From contig CM051029.1 in NCBI GenBank assembly GCA_027627225.1, positions 76,235,578-76,299,577 on the forward strand: 64,000 nucleotides of DNA, read 5' to 3'. The notes beneath the pieces were generated by a model that was not told the origin of the DNA, did no database searches, and saw only the letters and a program-made list of their open reading frames with translations. Numbering within the stretch: position 1 is the stretch's first letter; each line of letters begins with the position of its first letter. Both the position numbers and the translations under genes were made by a program. Positions 36,801 to 48,335 of the stretch are shown one piece after another. The DNA comes from Congeria kusceri. Taxonomy: Eukaryota > Mollusca > Bivalvia > Myida > Dreissenidae.

Positions 36801-39800
36801 AATCATTGATAACTTGTTGATGTTTTTTTCATAACACAAGGGGCAATATCTCCGGTGTTTCTGGCCCGATCATGCTCATATTCTACTTCATCTGTAGTCA
36901 TATGTTCATAGACAAACTGTACACGATTGGTGAAGATTGGATGAAAAATGAAGCTTCTATCCTGAATAATGTCCATTTTGCATATTTTTTTCACAAACAA
37001 AGGGCAATAACTCTGGTGTTTCAATCCAATCTTGCTTATATTTGACTTCAACTGTAATCTCATGAAAATAGAAAAACTGCAAGATTGTTGAAGATTGGAT
37101 GAAAAATGTCTCTCTCTATCCTGCATGATGTCCATTTTTGTATATTGTTTTAATCAACAAAGGGCAATAACTCTGGTGTTTGAAACACGATCTGGCCCAT
37201 TTTTGACGTCTGCTGAGATCTGATGATCATACACAAACTGTAAAAGTTTGGTTAAGATTGGATGGAATATAAAGTCTATACATTGGAAAAGGACACTTTT
37301 GCACTTTTTTGCATGAAAAAGGGGCAATAACTCTGGTGTTACTGGTGTGTTCTGACCCAATAACAATCCCATTCGAGATTTTATGGTCTTACACAAACTG
37401 TGCAAGTAAGGTCAAGATTGAATAAAGAATGTAGTCTTTATCGCGATAACGGTCCAAATTGCTGACTGCACATTGACGACAGACGACGCCGGAGAGGTCC
37501 CCTATACCAATAGCTCACCAAGCACTTCGTGCTCAAGTGAGCTACAAACACTAACCATGTCCCTTTCGAGACAAACTGTCATTGTTAACAGAGGGCAGAT
37601 GTCCCTGGTGACCATTCTGGTAGCAACAGCTCTGTGTTCCCCTCCATCTTGTAGTGCGAGCTGCACTATTGTTTCAGCAGAAACATAACTTATACTGCAA
37701 AAATATACATTTAAATGAAACCTTTTGCACAGATTGGCAAATTGACAATATTTATTTATTTTTTTGTCACAGAATCCAGAAAAAAAAGTACATTGTACAT
37801 AAAGAAGGGAGATAACACATCTGACACAAAAATATATTGGAAATACAGTGCCGATCAAATGAAATGGATAAAATTATATAGTGTATGTAACGCTTTTCGT
37901 CGTTTTTTTAAACAGGTGTTTCACTTACATAGCATTAAAAATACATGGTTATTTTTGTAAATCTTACTGGTTGTAGGTTCAAGCTCAGGTGAAGGCAAAT
38001 CTTTTCACTTTATTTGTTTTCTTTACCATTATATAATTAAGAAATAATTGTTGATTTTGAATTGTTAATTTGTAAATAAACAATGATTTTGAGTTCTGAT
38101 GCATAGGAATTAAAACACGAGTGTGTTAGCCCGAGCTGTATAATATTAGTGCACCAGAACAAAAAATCATTGTTTATTTACAGATAAACAACAATAAAGC
38201 AAAAATGATTTTGATTCTAACATGATCTAACTACATATTCTGCAATTACAATGTGAACTATATTTTACAGTTTTGGAACTACTTTTTCAAGTTGTTTATT
38301 GGCAGTTTAACAACATAATTTTGTCTCCTATGCCTGGAGAAATCTCTGCACGTCATGTTACAATAACTGTTTTTGGTTAGTCCAGATGGTTTAGTTTTTT
38401 TTATTTTAGACATGTAGTGACTTTTTTTTAAATAAATATTTTAGACATGTAGTGACTTTTTTTTAAAAATAAAATACTAAAATCTGTGAATAAGTCCCTT
38501 TAAAGAGGTAATAATTACAAGCATATCTGAGCTTTATGTGGTTTTAAAGTGGTACTATCACTACTGGTTAGTGAGAATTCCCTGGTACTTAAAGATTATT
38601 TTTAATGAATGAGCACATGAAAGGAAACGAATAAATGCGAATGAACACATTTTGGCCGTCCTTATTAAAAGGTTTGTTTGGCATAACCCTACCTAGAATT
38701 TTCGACGTGGGTAGGTAGGTAGGGTAATTTTAAGATTTTTTTATTCTTTCAATGTTGTAAATTGAATATATAATTCATGCTTACTATGTGACTATTGTAC
38801 CAATGTACCTGCAATATCAATGTTTTATTGATTTCTCATATTTGCTATTGAAACAAGTTTTAACATGAACATTTCAACATAATCAAGACAATATAAACTT
38901 GTCATTAAAGTTAGATACATCCGAAATATATGTATCCTTTAAGACGAATTACTGAGGGGATCGGTGGTTGTAAACAATGTTTGTACTACCATTATTCTAA
39001 AGAACATCCGTTACAGACGATTCATACATGTACGTTAATCACTGAACAATTTACAAACCTTAACTAAGGCAATTAACATCCGACACTCACTCAAAAATCA
39101 CTTAGAAAACACTTCATATAATAATATTCTACACAACCGCGATCAACGTTAATCTCCAAAAAGAAGAGCATCAGAGGGCAAACTTCTACTATATTAAATG
39201 AATAGGACTTGAAATGAGCACAAGGGACACAAACATAACAAAACAAAAAATTGTGTTTCACTTTTTGATTGTTGACCTTTTTAAGAGGGGAGCAGCCATT
39301 CTCATGAGTAGGCAGGGTTACACCAAACCAACAGTTTATTAAGGACGGCCTTGGGTACATTTTTTTGTAAACAATACAACAACTGATGGATTTATGACCA
39401 CACCGACTCAGGTCAATCTGCGACAACCACCCTTTACAGAATACAAATGTTTTTACATAAATACGAGACATCTCTGTCACACAAGGAAGTACTTTTAATG
39501 ACTAAATGTATTATAAATCAAACATCGCCAATCTGTTAATTACCTTTGCACTCAGTGGTATGATAGACCGAGTTCTAAGAAACCCTGTGACTGTTGACCT
39601 TCACAAGCAGATTTTCACTGATGTTGACACACTGGTCCTAACCTGCCCCCTCACAACAATAAGAATATAAGAACTTCCATTTCAAAATGCTTGGGAAAAA
39701 TCATGCATTTAAATCTTTAACAATAATAATGGGGCTGTAAGGCCCCAGGTCTCTCACCTGAGTTCTAAGCAAGTTTCATGTTGATTGGGCAACAAATGTG

Positions 39801-42800
39801 GACTCAAGAGTGTTCACAAGCTTTTTTTTCTTTAATTGCCATTGTGACCTAGTTTTTTACCCCTCTTGACCCAGTTTTGATCTCGACCAAGATATCATAA
39901 GAACAAATGTTCTGAGCAATTTTCATGCTGCTAAGGCAAAAAATGTGGCCTCTAGAGTGTTCACAAGCTTTTTCTTTTTGCTCTAGTGACCTAGTTTGAC
40001 ACCACATGACCCAGTTTCAAACCAGATATCATTGGAACAAACGTTCTGGGCAAATTTCATGAATATTGGGCAATAAATGTGGTCTACAGAGTGTTCACCA
40101 GGTATATGTTGAGCAATATAATTAAAACTGCCCCACCCCATGACAGCCATGTTTTTAACGAATCAAAATGATTTCAAGAAATTTAGTTGCGTGTTACCCA
40201 AGGACCATGTTTGTAAAATTAGTTTGAAACCCAGCATGCGGTTTTTGACAAGAAGATTTCAATAGTTTTCTATAACGCCATATAAGGAAACATTTCCCGC
40301 ACCCTGGCGGACAAGTTTTTCTAACGAATCAAAATGACTTGAAAGAATTTGGTAGAGTGTAACAAAGGACCATTTTTATGAAATTAATTTAAAATCCAGA
40401 AGTGGTTTCCGACCTGAAGATTTTCTAGTTTTCTATATAGCCATATAAGAAAAACTGCCCCGCCCCCTGGTCTCCATGTTTTTTTTTATGAATCAAAATA
40501 ATTTAAATGAATTTGGTAGATGATCAACCAAGGACTATATTTGTATAAAATTATTTCGAAATCAAGCCAGTGGTTACAGACAAGAAGATTTTTAAAGTTG
40601 TAAATATAACCGTATCAGGAAAACTGCCCCGCTCCCTGGTGGCCGTGTTTTTAATGGAGCGGAACCATTTTTGAACTTGACAGAGATATCATATGAACAA
40701 ATGTTCTGAGCAGGTTTTATATTGATTGGGCAAAAAGTGTGACCTGTAGAATGTGTGAGTGTGGAGATTTTTTATATCGAGTGCACCAGATGGCCATCGC
40801 CCTTAGAAGACTTGTTAGTTGGGTTACGGTGGATGGTGCAAGATACAGGAGACGCCCTGTTCCAGAGGCGACCATGGGTCTTTTAGTGCCCGTTGTGAAG
40901 CACCTAGTACACTGCACCTCGGTTTAACGTCTCATGCGAAAGATGAGTTAGTAGGTTAGGCTGTAGCAGGGACTCGAACCTGCGACCCCTGGGTTGTGGA
41001 GCCAGTCTGCTACGACTTGACCACGGATCCGCCTCTGGAGTGTTTACAAGCTTTTTCTTCAATTTGACTTCGTGACCTAGTTTTTGACACCACATAACCC
41101 AGTTTAAAACTCTTTCGAGGTATCATTGGAACGAATGTTCTTGGCAAGTTTCAAGAAGATTGGGCAATAAATGTGGTCTATAGAGTGTTCACAAGGTAAA
41201 TGTTGATGACAAACGAGTAACGACAAACGAGTAACAAAGGACAACAGACAAAAGGCGATCACAAAAGCTCACCATGAACACATTGTGGTCAGGAGAGCTA
41301 AAAAAAGAACGGTAGTATAAATTTGTATTACAAAGTTTCTTAGTGCTCATTTGCTTCAACTTCATAATATGGATAATCATGAAGGGAAAACATGCTTTAA
41401 ATATTTATTAAGCCTATTTCCAGAAATTGTTCAATAGCCATGGAGACAGTACAATTTTAGAAGTGTGTTTGGTTTGTTTACAGATATTGAGAATGTTCGA
41501 TTCTGAAGAGCGGTTTAAACCCAGATCCGACAGAATGTGTGAGCCTCAAGAATCTGTGTTTTGCCACCACACCCACCTGTTAAAGTTGCTATCAACAATT
41601 ACCACATGTTCTCCTGAGGTCCTCACGTTTGTTGTACATGGCATGGTGGGGAGTCTCGAACCTGAGGTGTTCCCAGTCATTGATCTCCTGCAATATCTTC
41701 AACAGAACTCTGTAATACCAAGATATCTGTCAACAGAGGTCATCTGTTAAGTTCAGATCTATAGAATGTCAACTTAAAAAGAGGCTTTTCAGTATAAATT
41801 CCTCCCAAAAGATGATATTTCTTTGGTATTGAATGTGAAGAAATTATAGTGCTATTTCTCAGATTCAGGTTTATAACAGGTTTGCTATTCTGATCACTTG
41901 CAACAGCAATTCTCGATGAAGCTGCCCAAAGATGTGAGAATGTTTGACACTGTGAAACACCAAAGGCATTTCTAGGTGCTTTACTGGCTTCTACAAGAAA
42001 TAATTATGAGTACCGCCCCATGGAAGCCATGTTTTGTTTAATAAATTAAAAGAGATTGAAAACTGAAGGAATCTTGTAGATGGTGACCAAAAAAAACATA
42101 TCAGTGAACTTATTTAGAAATCCAGACAGAAGTCTTGGGCAAAAAGATTTTCTGAAATTGTTTTCAGCTTGGTAGCCATGGAAACCAGAGAACTACATCA
42201 ACTACATGTGAGAACATCCAATGGCAAGCCTATTTTAAAAACTTCCACCTAGCTGTTCCTGAGATGTTTTAAAAACCATGTTTGGTGATGGTAACCAGCA
42301 AATCACTAATCACAACATGCCCCTTTTAATCATTTTAGCTTCTGGTTGTTGATGAAAATAACAAAATCATACCCTTTAAAACAGCCCCAAACATTGTAGG
42401 CTAGCCAAAACCTACAGAGTTTAATTATGTACCCTGTACATCATTTTCTGTCCTCCTTTGTAGTTTGATTTGAATTAAACTTTCAATCACTAGTCATAAA
42501 GATATACTGAACACAAAAAGTGGGGCAGACTGACGGACACACAGACAAACACTGCAATCACTGAACACCAAAGTACCTTTGGGGGCACCAATCAATGATG
42601 GCGGGCTGAAAATTAACGCTATCTTACCTAAATATTCAGCATGGTGGAACAAAACACTCTGTACATTGCTGGTGAAGATGTCTGTCAGGTTCTCAATTCC
42701 AAGCAGAAACGTGTCTCAGAGCAGCAATGAAGCTAAAGTATAAGTTCAAAGGAATCTGGTTGCAGAATACATGATCATGAATAAATAATAAATGCAAAGC

Positions 42801-45800
42801 ACAACTATTTCTACAACTTCTGGTGAGCTAAAATCTCATAGGAATATCAACGAGTTGTTTCAATGAGGACATTAATGCAGCTAGTAGTCTGGTCAAATAC
42901 ATAGCTAGAAAGTTAGAGTCTTAAAGGGACTATATCAAAACAAAACTTGCCTTCCTATTGAACTATAAATGATATATTTAGATCGAAATGAGCAATACTA
43001 TGACATTTTAGTTAAATAAATAATAAATAATATAATACACATATTTGTTAAAAACTAATTAGCCAAAAAAGTTAAAAACATTAAAACCACATGTGGGTAT
43101 TAAAGTCACAATTTGAGAGCAGTAGAAAGAAACGATAGCAGACAGCACTTTAACGAGCTGCGCTATTTTGCGTGGCAATGAATCATGTGTAAAGTATGGT
43201 TATCCAAATACACACAATTCTTACATCAAATGTAAACATGAAAAGGGCCAAACAAACACGACCCTTATTATAAATTGATTTTTATCCCAGAATGCATTTA
43301 CTGTTTTCACATTATATATACCCTGTTTTAACCGTTATTATATGGCAGTATTAAGATCTTAATTTTAGATCTTTTTGAGGCCTATTTCGATGACATAGTT
43401 CTTTTAACAGAGAAATTTAGTATTGCATTATGCTAATATTTTTTAGTTATGCTTTTGACTGCTCAGTACTTTTGTCATACATTTAAATGTACCTCACACT
43501 GCTGAACCTTCTGTCCAGACCCTGACAGCATTGCAGTGGCAGGCCGAGAGGGCTGTCTCCTGTACTGGTTTGCTGGTAAGGATATTCACTGAAATCATGA
43601 AAGAAAGAGATCACACTAACTATTTTACCTGTACTAGTTTAAACAGATCTCTGTTGTTTTTCTTCCATCAATTCTGCTAGTTGGACACTAAGCTTCCGAC
43701 AGGGTCTGATCTATAAACCTGTAATACAACTGGAAAGCATCGTGTTAAACAGTAAGAATTACTTACCGGTACATTAGAATAAGTTTTTCCTTCATCAAAA
43801 TCTTATCTTTTGCTTAAACCACTGGGCTCAAATTCTTCAACTGAAAGATACTGAATGAATGACACTGCATTATTTATAGGTGTGTCAAAGGATCTCTGAT
43901 GCAGGTCAGATAAACATGCATTTTGGTTCTTTCGCCAACACGAGTCTTTATCTGATCAACCTCAAAATGTTTTTGTTGTACATAGTCGTTTGTTAAATTT
44001 GATAGAAAAGACATTAAAATAACAATGAAGTTCAATGTTCAGAACGACCATATTATGCTTAATAAACTTTCTAAATAGTTATAAGGGTCATTATCATCAT
44101 CATCATCATCATCATCATCAATATCATTACATGTCTAATCCTTGTATGATTTATCACTGTATTTGTGAGTAATAGAACAAAAATGTTCAATGTTTACATT
44201 ATTCTGGGTGCCTGTGTCTAAAGCTTTTTGGTCCAGCAACCACGTCCTGAAACTCCTTACCACTGTGTAGGCTGATAGGATGGTCGCTGGCCTGTCGTCA
44301 CTCTGGAGGTACTGGTTGTGTTCCTCCAGTTGGCCTGACCAGCATCAGAGTAGCAGGTGAGCGCCGGGAATAGGCTGGCCATTTCATCACGATCATAACT
44401 GAAGATTAGACGTCATTGAACAAAACATCTGGTACAGTCGACTCCCTTACCTATAAGTTGCCCAGACCAGCACAATAACTTAAAACTTCGAGCCATCCAG
44501 AAACTGTTTTCAGACATCATCTGTTGTTTTGCTTCTGTTTCCTCCCAAACCTCGAGACTAAAGAGTATTTAAACATGTAGATCATTTTGGGTCACTGAGT
44601 GAAGACTTGTTTTGATTAATTTAATTTTTTCTTTGCTTAGATTTGCAATATTTATGGAAGAGTACATAACAAAATAATATGTACAGTAGATTTCGCTTAA
44701 TTGAATAGTCCATTTGCCACGTCCGAATATTCAAATATCCGGAGTATTCGTACATACGGAATCAGTCATATTTTCAATTATTTCAATGTAAATCAGATAT
44801 GTTATGGTCTTATTTAACCCATTTTGATGATATATTGCCAAACTTGTTGCGTAACAAAGTTTTTCATACTTCAGAATGCTAATAAACGTGCAAAAAAGCG
44901 TTCATAGTTGTTTGTTATCCATTATACGATGCATTTGAAAATAATTCACGTGTGATAATCACTCACAGGCGTTTCTAGAGTGCATATACGCTGTATGACG
45001 TGTATTTACTCTGTATGAAGCTATGTTCGTATGACATGTAACTAAACTCGTTTTACTTATTTATGGGCTTTATTTAGTACACATAAAATTAACAGCATTT
45101 AATAAGCATATTTTACAAAAATAATAACATTTATATAAAACACACAGGAATTATACATACAGGAATTATACAAACAAACAAAGTCAGGACATATGTACAT
45201 TTCAAAATATTCACGGTATCCAATTGATGAACTCCGTCATTTTCGTTTTTCAATCAATTTAGTTACATGTACATGTAGTTTACAAACAATGCAGACACAC
45301 ACTGTCTTGTAACCGGAGACTCAGCCATCAGAAAATTCAAGACGTTGAAATTTGAGCCAAACAACATAAATTTATATCAATATATATTGCAAAACAATGG
45401 GTACTTTAAAAAAAAAAAATTGGAGCAACAAGAATTTGCAAAAAGCAAGTTTGACTTTTAAGTATGCAACTGAAATCACTTGCATTAACACATTTATTTA
45501 TGTTTCAATGTTATTGTTTAAGTTCTTTTTATAGTAAATTAATTCATGGCTCTGTATTACTGATTTATATATGAAGTATTGTAACAGAACTACAATGTAC
45601 AATGTCTACATAATTGTAGATTCGCAGTGTAGGTGTCTGCCTTTTGATCTAGTGATTGTGAGTTCAATGTAAACAAGAGCTGTCTGAGGAAAGCGCGCTC
45701 GACTTTTCTTGTGCTTGTCAGAGTTTTCTGGCATTTTTACTACAACATACTGTTTGTATAGTAGGGACCAATTAAACAAAATTAATTTCATTCTTGCGTT

Positions 45801-47581
45801 ACTGATTGGAAATAATTTTTTTAATTTTCAAAACAGTGACCTTAACCCCATCAACCCCATATGCAATCTCATGCAATGTCTCATTATACAATATCTATAA
45901 ATTCAATTTCAGTTATAAAGCAGAAACAGTTTTTTTTTTCTATTTTTAGTGATGCCAAGCCCACCCTAACCCACCACAAATGCAATCCCAAGTAAAATGT
46001 TGCTTTATGTATGAAGATTGATTCTCAAGTTAGAGAGTGAAAATCAAAAGTTGATGCAGCCATCCCACCCACTTAATTTCCACCTGTAAAAAGGACCATA
46101 ATTTTGACAAATTTCACACTAGAGTTATCAAAATTGGCCTATTAGTTCATTTTAATATAGGGAATGAGTATTATAAGTTTGAATTAAATCACTCCAGCCA
46201 TTCCTCAGAAACCAGCTTACCAAAAAACTTTAACCTGTACGTATAGCTTCTATGTAAAATTTCTTAGCGTTAAAAGACCCATAATTCTGACAAATTTAAA
46301 ACTAGAGTTATTAAAATTGGCCTATGAGTTCATTTTCATATAGGGAATATGTGTTCTAAGTTTGAATGAAATCCATCAAGCCATTCGTGTGAAACCAGCT
46401 TACAGAAAAACTTTACACTGTCCATATAGCTTATATGTAAAATTTCTAAGGGTAAAAAGGCCCATAATTTTGACAAATTTCAAACTAGAATTACCAAACT
46501 TGGCCTATAGACTCATTTTAATGAGGGAAATAAATGTTTCAAGTTTGAATGAAATCCCTCAAGCCACTCCTGAGAAACTAGCTTACAGAAAAACTCAGAC
46601 GCCGATCCCAACGCCAACGTGAGTAGAATAGCTTGCCTTTTCTTCAAAAATTGGAGCTAGAAATGCCACACACAATTTTGCATCTACCTTAAATTCACAT
46701 AATGACTAGCTCTGTAAGTTTCTACATGGAAAACCTGCACATTAATTCCCCAGGGATGGCATTGTATCTGTACCAGAACACAGCAACTAGTTTCTTCAAT
46801 GGCTTATTATTGCGAAAAGCTGTAACAAAATAAACAGATATTATATAACTTGACAATTAATTTGACTAGACACATAAATACAATAATCATAATAGATAGC
46901 AGATGTGTTTAATCCCAGTTTCACATTAAAAATAGATTTTTAACAGTTAATGTATTGTTACCGAGCAAAATACAGCCAAAATACTAAATAAGAAAACAAA
47001 GAAGCCTAAAGGTGAACATTTCACCTCAATAAATGTTAAAGTAATCAAAATGGGCATGTTTCTTATAAAATGCACGTGTAGAGCACATATTGACACATGA
47101 TAAAACCTAACGTATCTGAACTGACATTAACTTTAAGTATGAATCTATAGGGTACAAAGTATATGAAAACATTAGTAAGTTTTCCATTATAAACAGTGAA
47201 AAAAGAGAATTGTACATAAATGACAACAATAACACTAAATTGTCTTACATTAAGGACCAACATGGCTTCAAAAGGCTTTCCAATCAATGAATGTGTGCAG
47301 AAACAATGCAGCGTGCCAGAAAAAGTGGTTGCGGAATAATCTCTTTATGAAGAGCTTCATTTAACAACAACTCAATAAGGTTACAAATCACTAATACTAA
47401 ACGATTTAGCCGTGACATTCTCTCACAGTATCAGTCAACAATACATACCTCTGGCTTTGTGCATTTTGCGTTCACCAATCGAGTAATGCAAACAAGCATC
47501 ACAGCCAGGCCCTCTCCTTGCATAGCGAATGAGGAACCCTTTACCTGCCATGGTGAAATACAGCACTGGAGCAATCAACTT
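33895..47581 (-). CDS. Unidentified gene B, eight exons (5' incomplete)
   Basis: Minus-strand exons 47449-47581, 46735-46819, 44261-44398, 43493-43588, 37556-37694, 35238-35339, 34841-34940 and 33895-33905 join in frame through every junction (804 nt, 267 residues, stop TAA at 33895-33897). All introns are GT/AG; good examples are TTTCAG acceptors at 47582 and 43589 and GTATGT and GTAAGG donors. The peptide begins mid-protein with KLIAPVLYFTMAGKGFLIRY and has a Cys pair (GCDAC), a Gln/Thr-rich middle, and a conserved-looking end with VVDTFRLNGKLLLHEHSKAI and then CAKAADDNHGQYRHL. I do not recognise the family. The 5.8-kb fourth intron holds several mobile elements. Upstream exons were not found; they may lie beyond the transposon at 48150-55218. 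Confidence comes from the phase agreement; individual exons are short. Confidence 0.6.
35403..35660 (-). mobile_element. Degenerate tRNA-derived SINE
   Basis: The minus strand has a B-box-like GGTCACAGGTTTGAGTCCC (about 35549-35567) and ends with AGTGAACAAGTTCCTTTAA at 35403. Related ends occur at about 26024, 38490 and 48953. The A box is poorly preserved. Confidence 0.45.
35700..36230. other. Intronic stretch of gene B
   Basis: A+T rich; nothing recognised beyond chance frames. Confidence 0.4.
36231..37547 (+). mobile_element. Hairpin-ended non-coding element, copy 3
   Basis: Starts AACAAGAGGGCCATGATGGC with the perfect GGGCCATGATGGCCC palindrome followed by GCTCACCTGAG. It contains about four modules of roughly 180 bp with GGGGCAATAACTCTGGTGTT and GTAAAAGTTTGGTTAAGATTGG-type blocks. 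It ends AGCTCACCAAGCACTTCGTG followed by CTCAAGTGAGCT, a long hairpin. Its 3' boundary nearly abuts gene B exon 37556-37694. Non-coding. Confidence 0.8.
37700..38049. other. Intronic stretch of gene B
   Basis: No exon or repeat recognised; the frames here appear random. Confidence 0.35.
38050..38320 (-). mobile_element. Short dispersed element, family X copy 3
   Basis: On the minus strand it matches the elements at 7612 and 8110 (AACTGCCAATAAACAACTTG, AAAAGTAGTTCC, TAGATCATGTTAGAATC, TTTTAATTCCTATGCATCAG). It also contains an inverted pair GTAAATAAACAATGATTTT / AAAAATCATTGTTTATTTAC at 38068-38086 and 38163-38182. Confidence 0.7.
38321..39724. other. Intronic stretch of gene B without recognised exon
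   Basis: Contains a 36-bp direct duplication (TTTTAGACATGTAGTGAC, near 38402 and 38438) and a SINE-tail-like AATAAGTCCCTTTAA near 38490. The 129-codon minus frame at 39091-39480 has no recognised domain. Candidate exon-like readings exist on both strands near 39550-39640, but none fits the neighbouring phases. Confidence 0.35.
39725..41307 (+). mobile_element. Hairpin-ended non-coding element, copy 4 (host of a SINE)
   Basis: Starts ATGGGGCTGTAAGGCCCCAG (palindromic arm), then CTCACCTGAG. Internal modules carry GTGACCTAGTTTTT, TGACCCAGTTT, AAGTTTCATG.TGATTGGGCAA and CTGCCCCGCCCCCTGG blocks. It ends GGCGATCACAAAAGCTCACC, then ATGAACACATTGTGGTCAGG and AGAGCTAAAAAA. A SINE interrupts it at about 40741-41033. 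It lies in intron 4 of gene B. Non-coding. Confidence 0.8.
40741..41033 (-). mobile_element. tRNA-derived SINE, family S copy 2, nested
   Basis: The minus strand starts with a tRNA-like head (TGGTCAAGTCGTAGCAG near 41005-41021; B box GGTTCGAGTCCC at 40969-40980). The body matches 28063-28245 (GGTGCAGTGTACTAGGTGCT, TCGCCTCTGGAACAGGGCG, AACTAACAAGTCTTCT). It interrupts a module of the host element: TGTGACCTGTAGAATGTGTG on one side, CTCTGGAGTGTTTACAAGC on the other. Confidence 0.85.
41484..41750 (+). CDS. Candidate orphan exon (helical protein), antisense in gene B intron
   Basis: A plus-strand frame following a good acceptor (TTTGTTTACAG) is open for 85 codons to a possible but weak donor at 41739 (GAG/GTCATC) or 88 codons to TAA at 41748-41750. 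The translation (ILRMFDSEERFKPRSDRM, then FCHHTHLLKLLSTITTC, then FPVIDLLQYLQQ) has the amphipathic Leu spacing of alpha-helical repeat proteins, and the minus strand is closed in all frames. No partner exon with matching phase was found. It could be a nested gene, a captured or duplicated exon, or a relic. Family not recognised. Confidence 0.45.
   Translation: MLRMFDSEERFKPRSDRMCEPQESVFCHHTHLLKLLSTITTCSPEVLTFVVHGMVGSLEPEVFPVIDLLQYLQQNSVIPRYLSTEVIC
42000..42610 (+). mobile_element. Diverged fragment related to hairpin-ended elements
   Basis: Shares ACCGCCCCATGGAAGCCATG, AATCTTGTAGATGGTGACCA and related blocks with the modules at 40120-40660. It ends with CAGACTGACGGACACACAGA followed by a TACCTTTGGGGGCACC hairpin-like end. 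Non-coding. Confidence 0.5.
44093..44122. repeat. (CAT)n microsatellite
   Basis: About ten consecutive ATC/CAT triplets in an intron of gene B. Confidence 0.95.
44640..45627. other. Intronic stretch of gene B
   Basis: TACAGTAGATTTCGCTTAAT at 44689 resembles a pogo-type end flanked by TA, but no matching right end was found. Otherwise nothing recognised. Confidence 0.35.
45672..46665 (+). mobile_element. Tandem-module element with AACAAGAGCTGT start
   Basis: Starts AAACAAGAGCTGTCTGAGG, directly preceded by a tRNA-like scrap (45628-45671, B-box-like GTGAGTTCAATG). It contains three modules of about 180 bp (CATAATTTTGACAAATTTCA, TTGGCCTATTAGTTCATTTT, AAGTTTGAATGAAATCC, GAAACCAGCTTACAGAAAAA). 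It ends GACGCCGATCCCAACGCC then GAGTAGAATAGCTTGCC. Non-coding; in an intron of gene B. Confidence 0.7.
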
Positions 47582-47756
47582 CTGAAACGAAGATATAGCA
47601 TAAATACACATTAAATTACATACAATAAGTCTCATTAAATACACGAATTTTGGATGTTTTGATATGGAGATCAATTCCATGTCAGTACTTGCAAATGAGT
47701 ATTCACCAAATGGTATATAAAAAATGTTCAGTGAATGGCATTAAAGGCACTTCCAA

Positions 47757-47850
47757 CAATCTTGCTGTTGGGCTAGCGCTTTCGCTCTTGAAAGTGTCTG
47801 CCTCTCACGCTGTAGACCTGGGTTCAATTCCCCGAAGATGTTCAGGGTTT
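47757..47850 (+). mobile_element. tRNA-like SINE head
   Basis: GGCTAGCGCTTTCGCTCTTG (A-box region with a long arm) and CTGGGTTCAATTCCCCGAAG (B box). The acceptor stem does not close. Probably a SINE head, upstream of the first visible exon of gene B. Confidence 0.55.
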
Positions 47851-48164
47851 TATATCTGTGGACGTCCGTTTTTTGTGATAGTTGGCCATTTGTTTTAAAT
47901 AATTTATAGAAAAACATAGACAAAATTAACATCACGTACTTTTATTTCAATTTTTAATTATTAGTTTGATACACAAAACTGACCGCATTCAACGTTAAAA
48001 TACAAAGCAATCAACTGTCAAATATGACTGTATTGTGACAGCCATCTTTGAATCACCTGCCTATTTTTTTGACAGAGGGTCAATATTTTGCAGAACTATT
48101 TTAAATGTTTTCACTAAATCACTAGAAACTGTAAATGCTCAACCAACAACCCAGCTAGCAAACA

Positions 48165-48335
48165 TATATCGGGCCGCCGTCGGCCCGATCTCGTTCTTAT
48201 ATCGGCCCGATATCGGCAACGATGTCGGGCCGTTATCGTTTTGCCCATCGGCATTTGCTCGGCCCGATATCGGCGAGATTATTTATCGGGCCGCCATCGG
48301 CCCGTTATCGGTTATATGTGATGCCGTTATTTTCG
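48165..48335. promoter_or_regulatory. Subterminal repeat cluster, left end
   Basis: Repeated ATCGGGCCGCC, CGGCCCGAT, CCGATATCGG and CGGGCCGTTATCG motifs in both orientations, starting about 15 bp from the tip. In characterised CACTA elements such subterminal repeats are binding sites of element-encoded proteins; that role here is inferred. Apparent frames across the cluster are artefacts. Confidence 0.7.

Noticed and set aside
39091..39480. 129-codon minus-strand frame
   Set aside because: No domain recognised; inside an intron of gene B between repeats.
42630..42709. Minus-strand exon-like reading (ENLTDIFTSNVQSVLFHH) with a good donor
   Set aside because: It leaves one base where the next exon needs two, and its acceptor is weak; the neighbouring exons join without it. 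Could be an alternative exon, unproven.
43495..43590. Plus-strand reading resembling a beta-propeller strand (IAVAGREGCLLYWF)
   Set aside because: The minus strand has an exon whose phase agrees with both neighbours in gene B; the plus reading has no partner exons.
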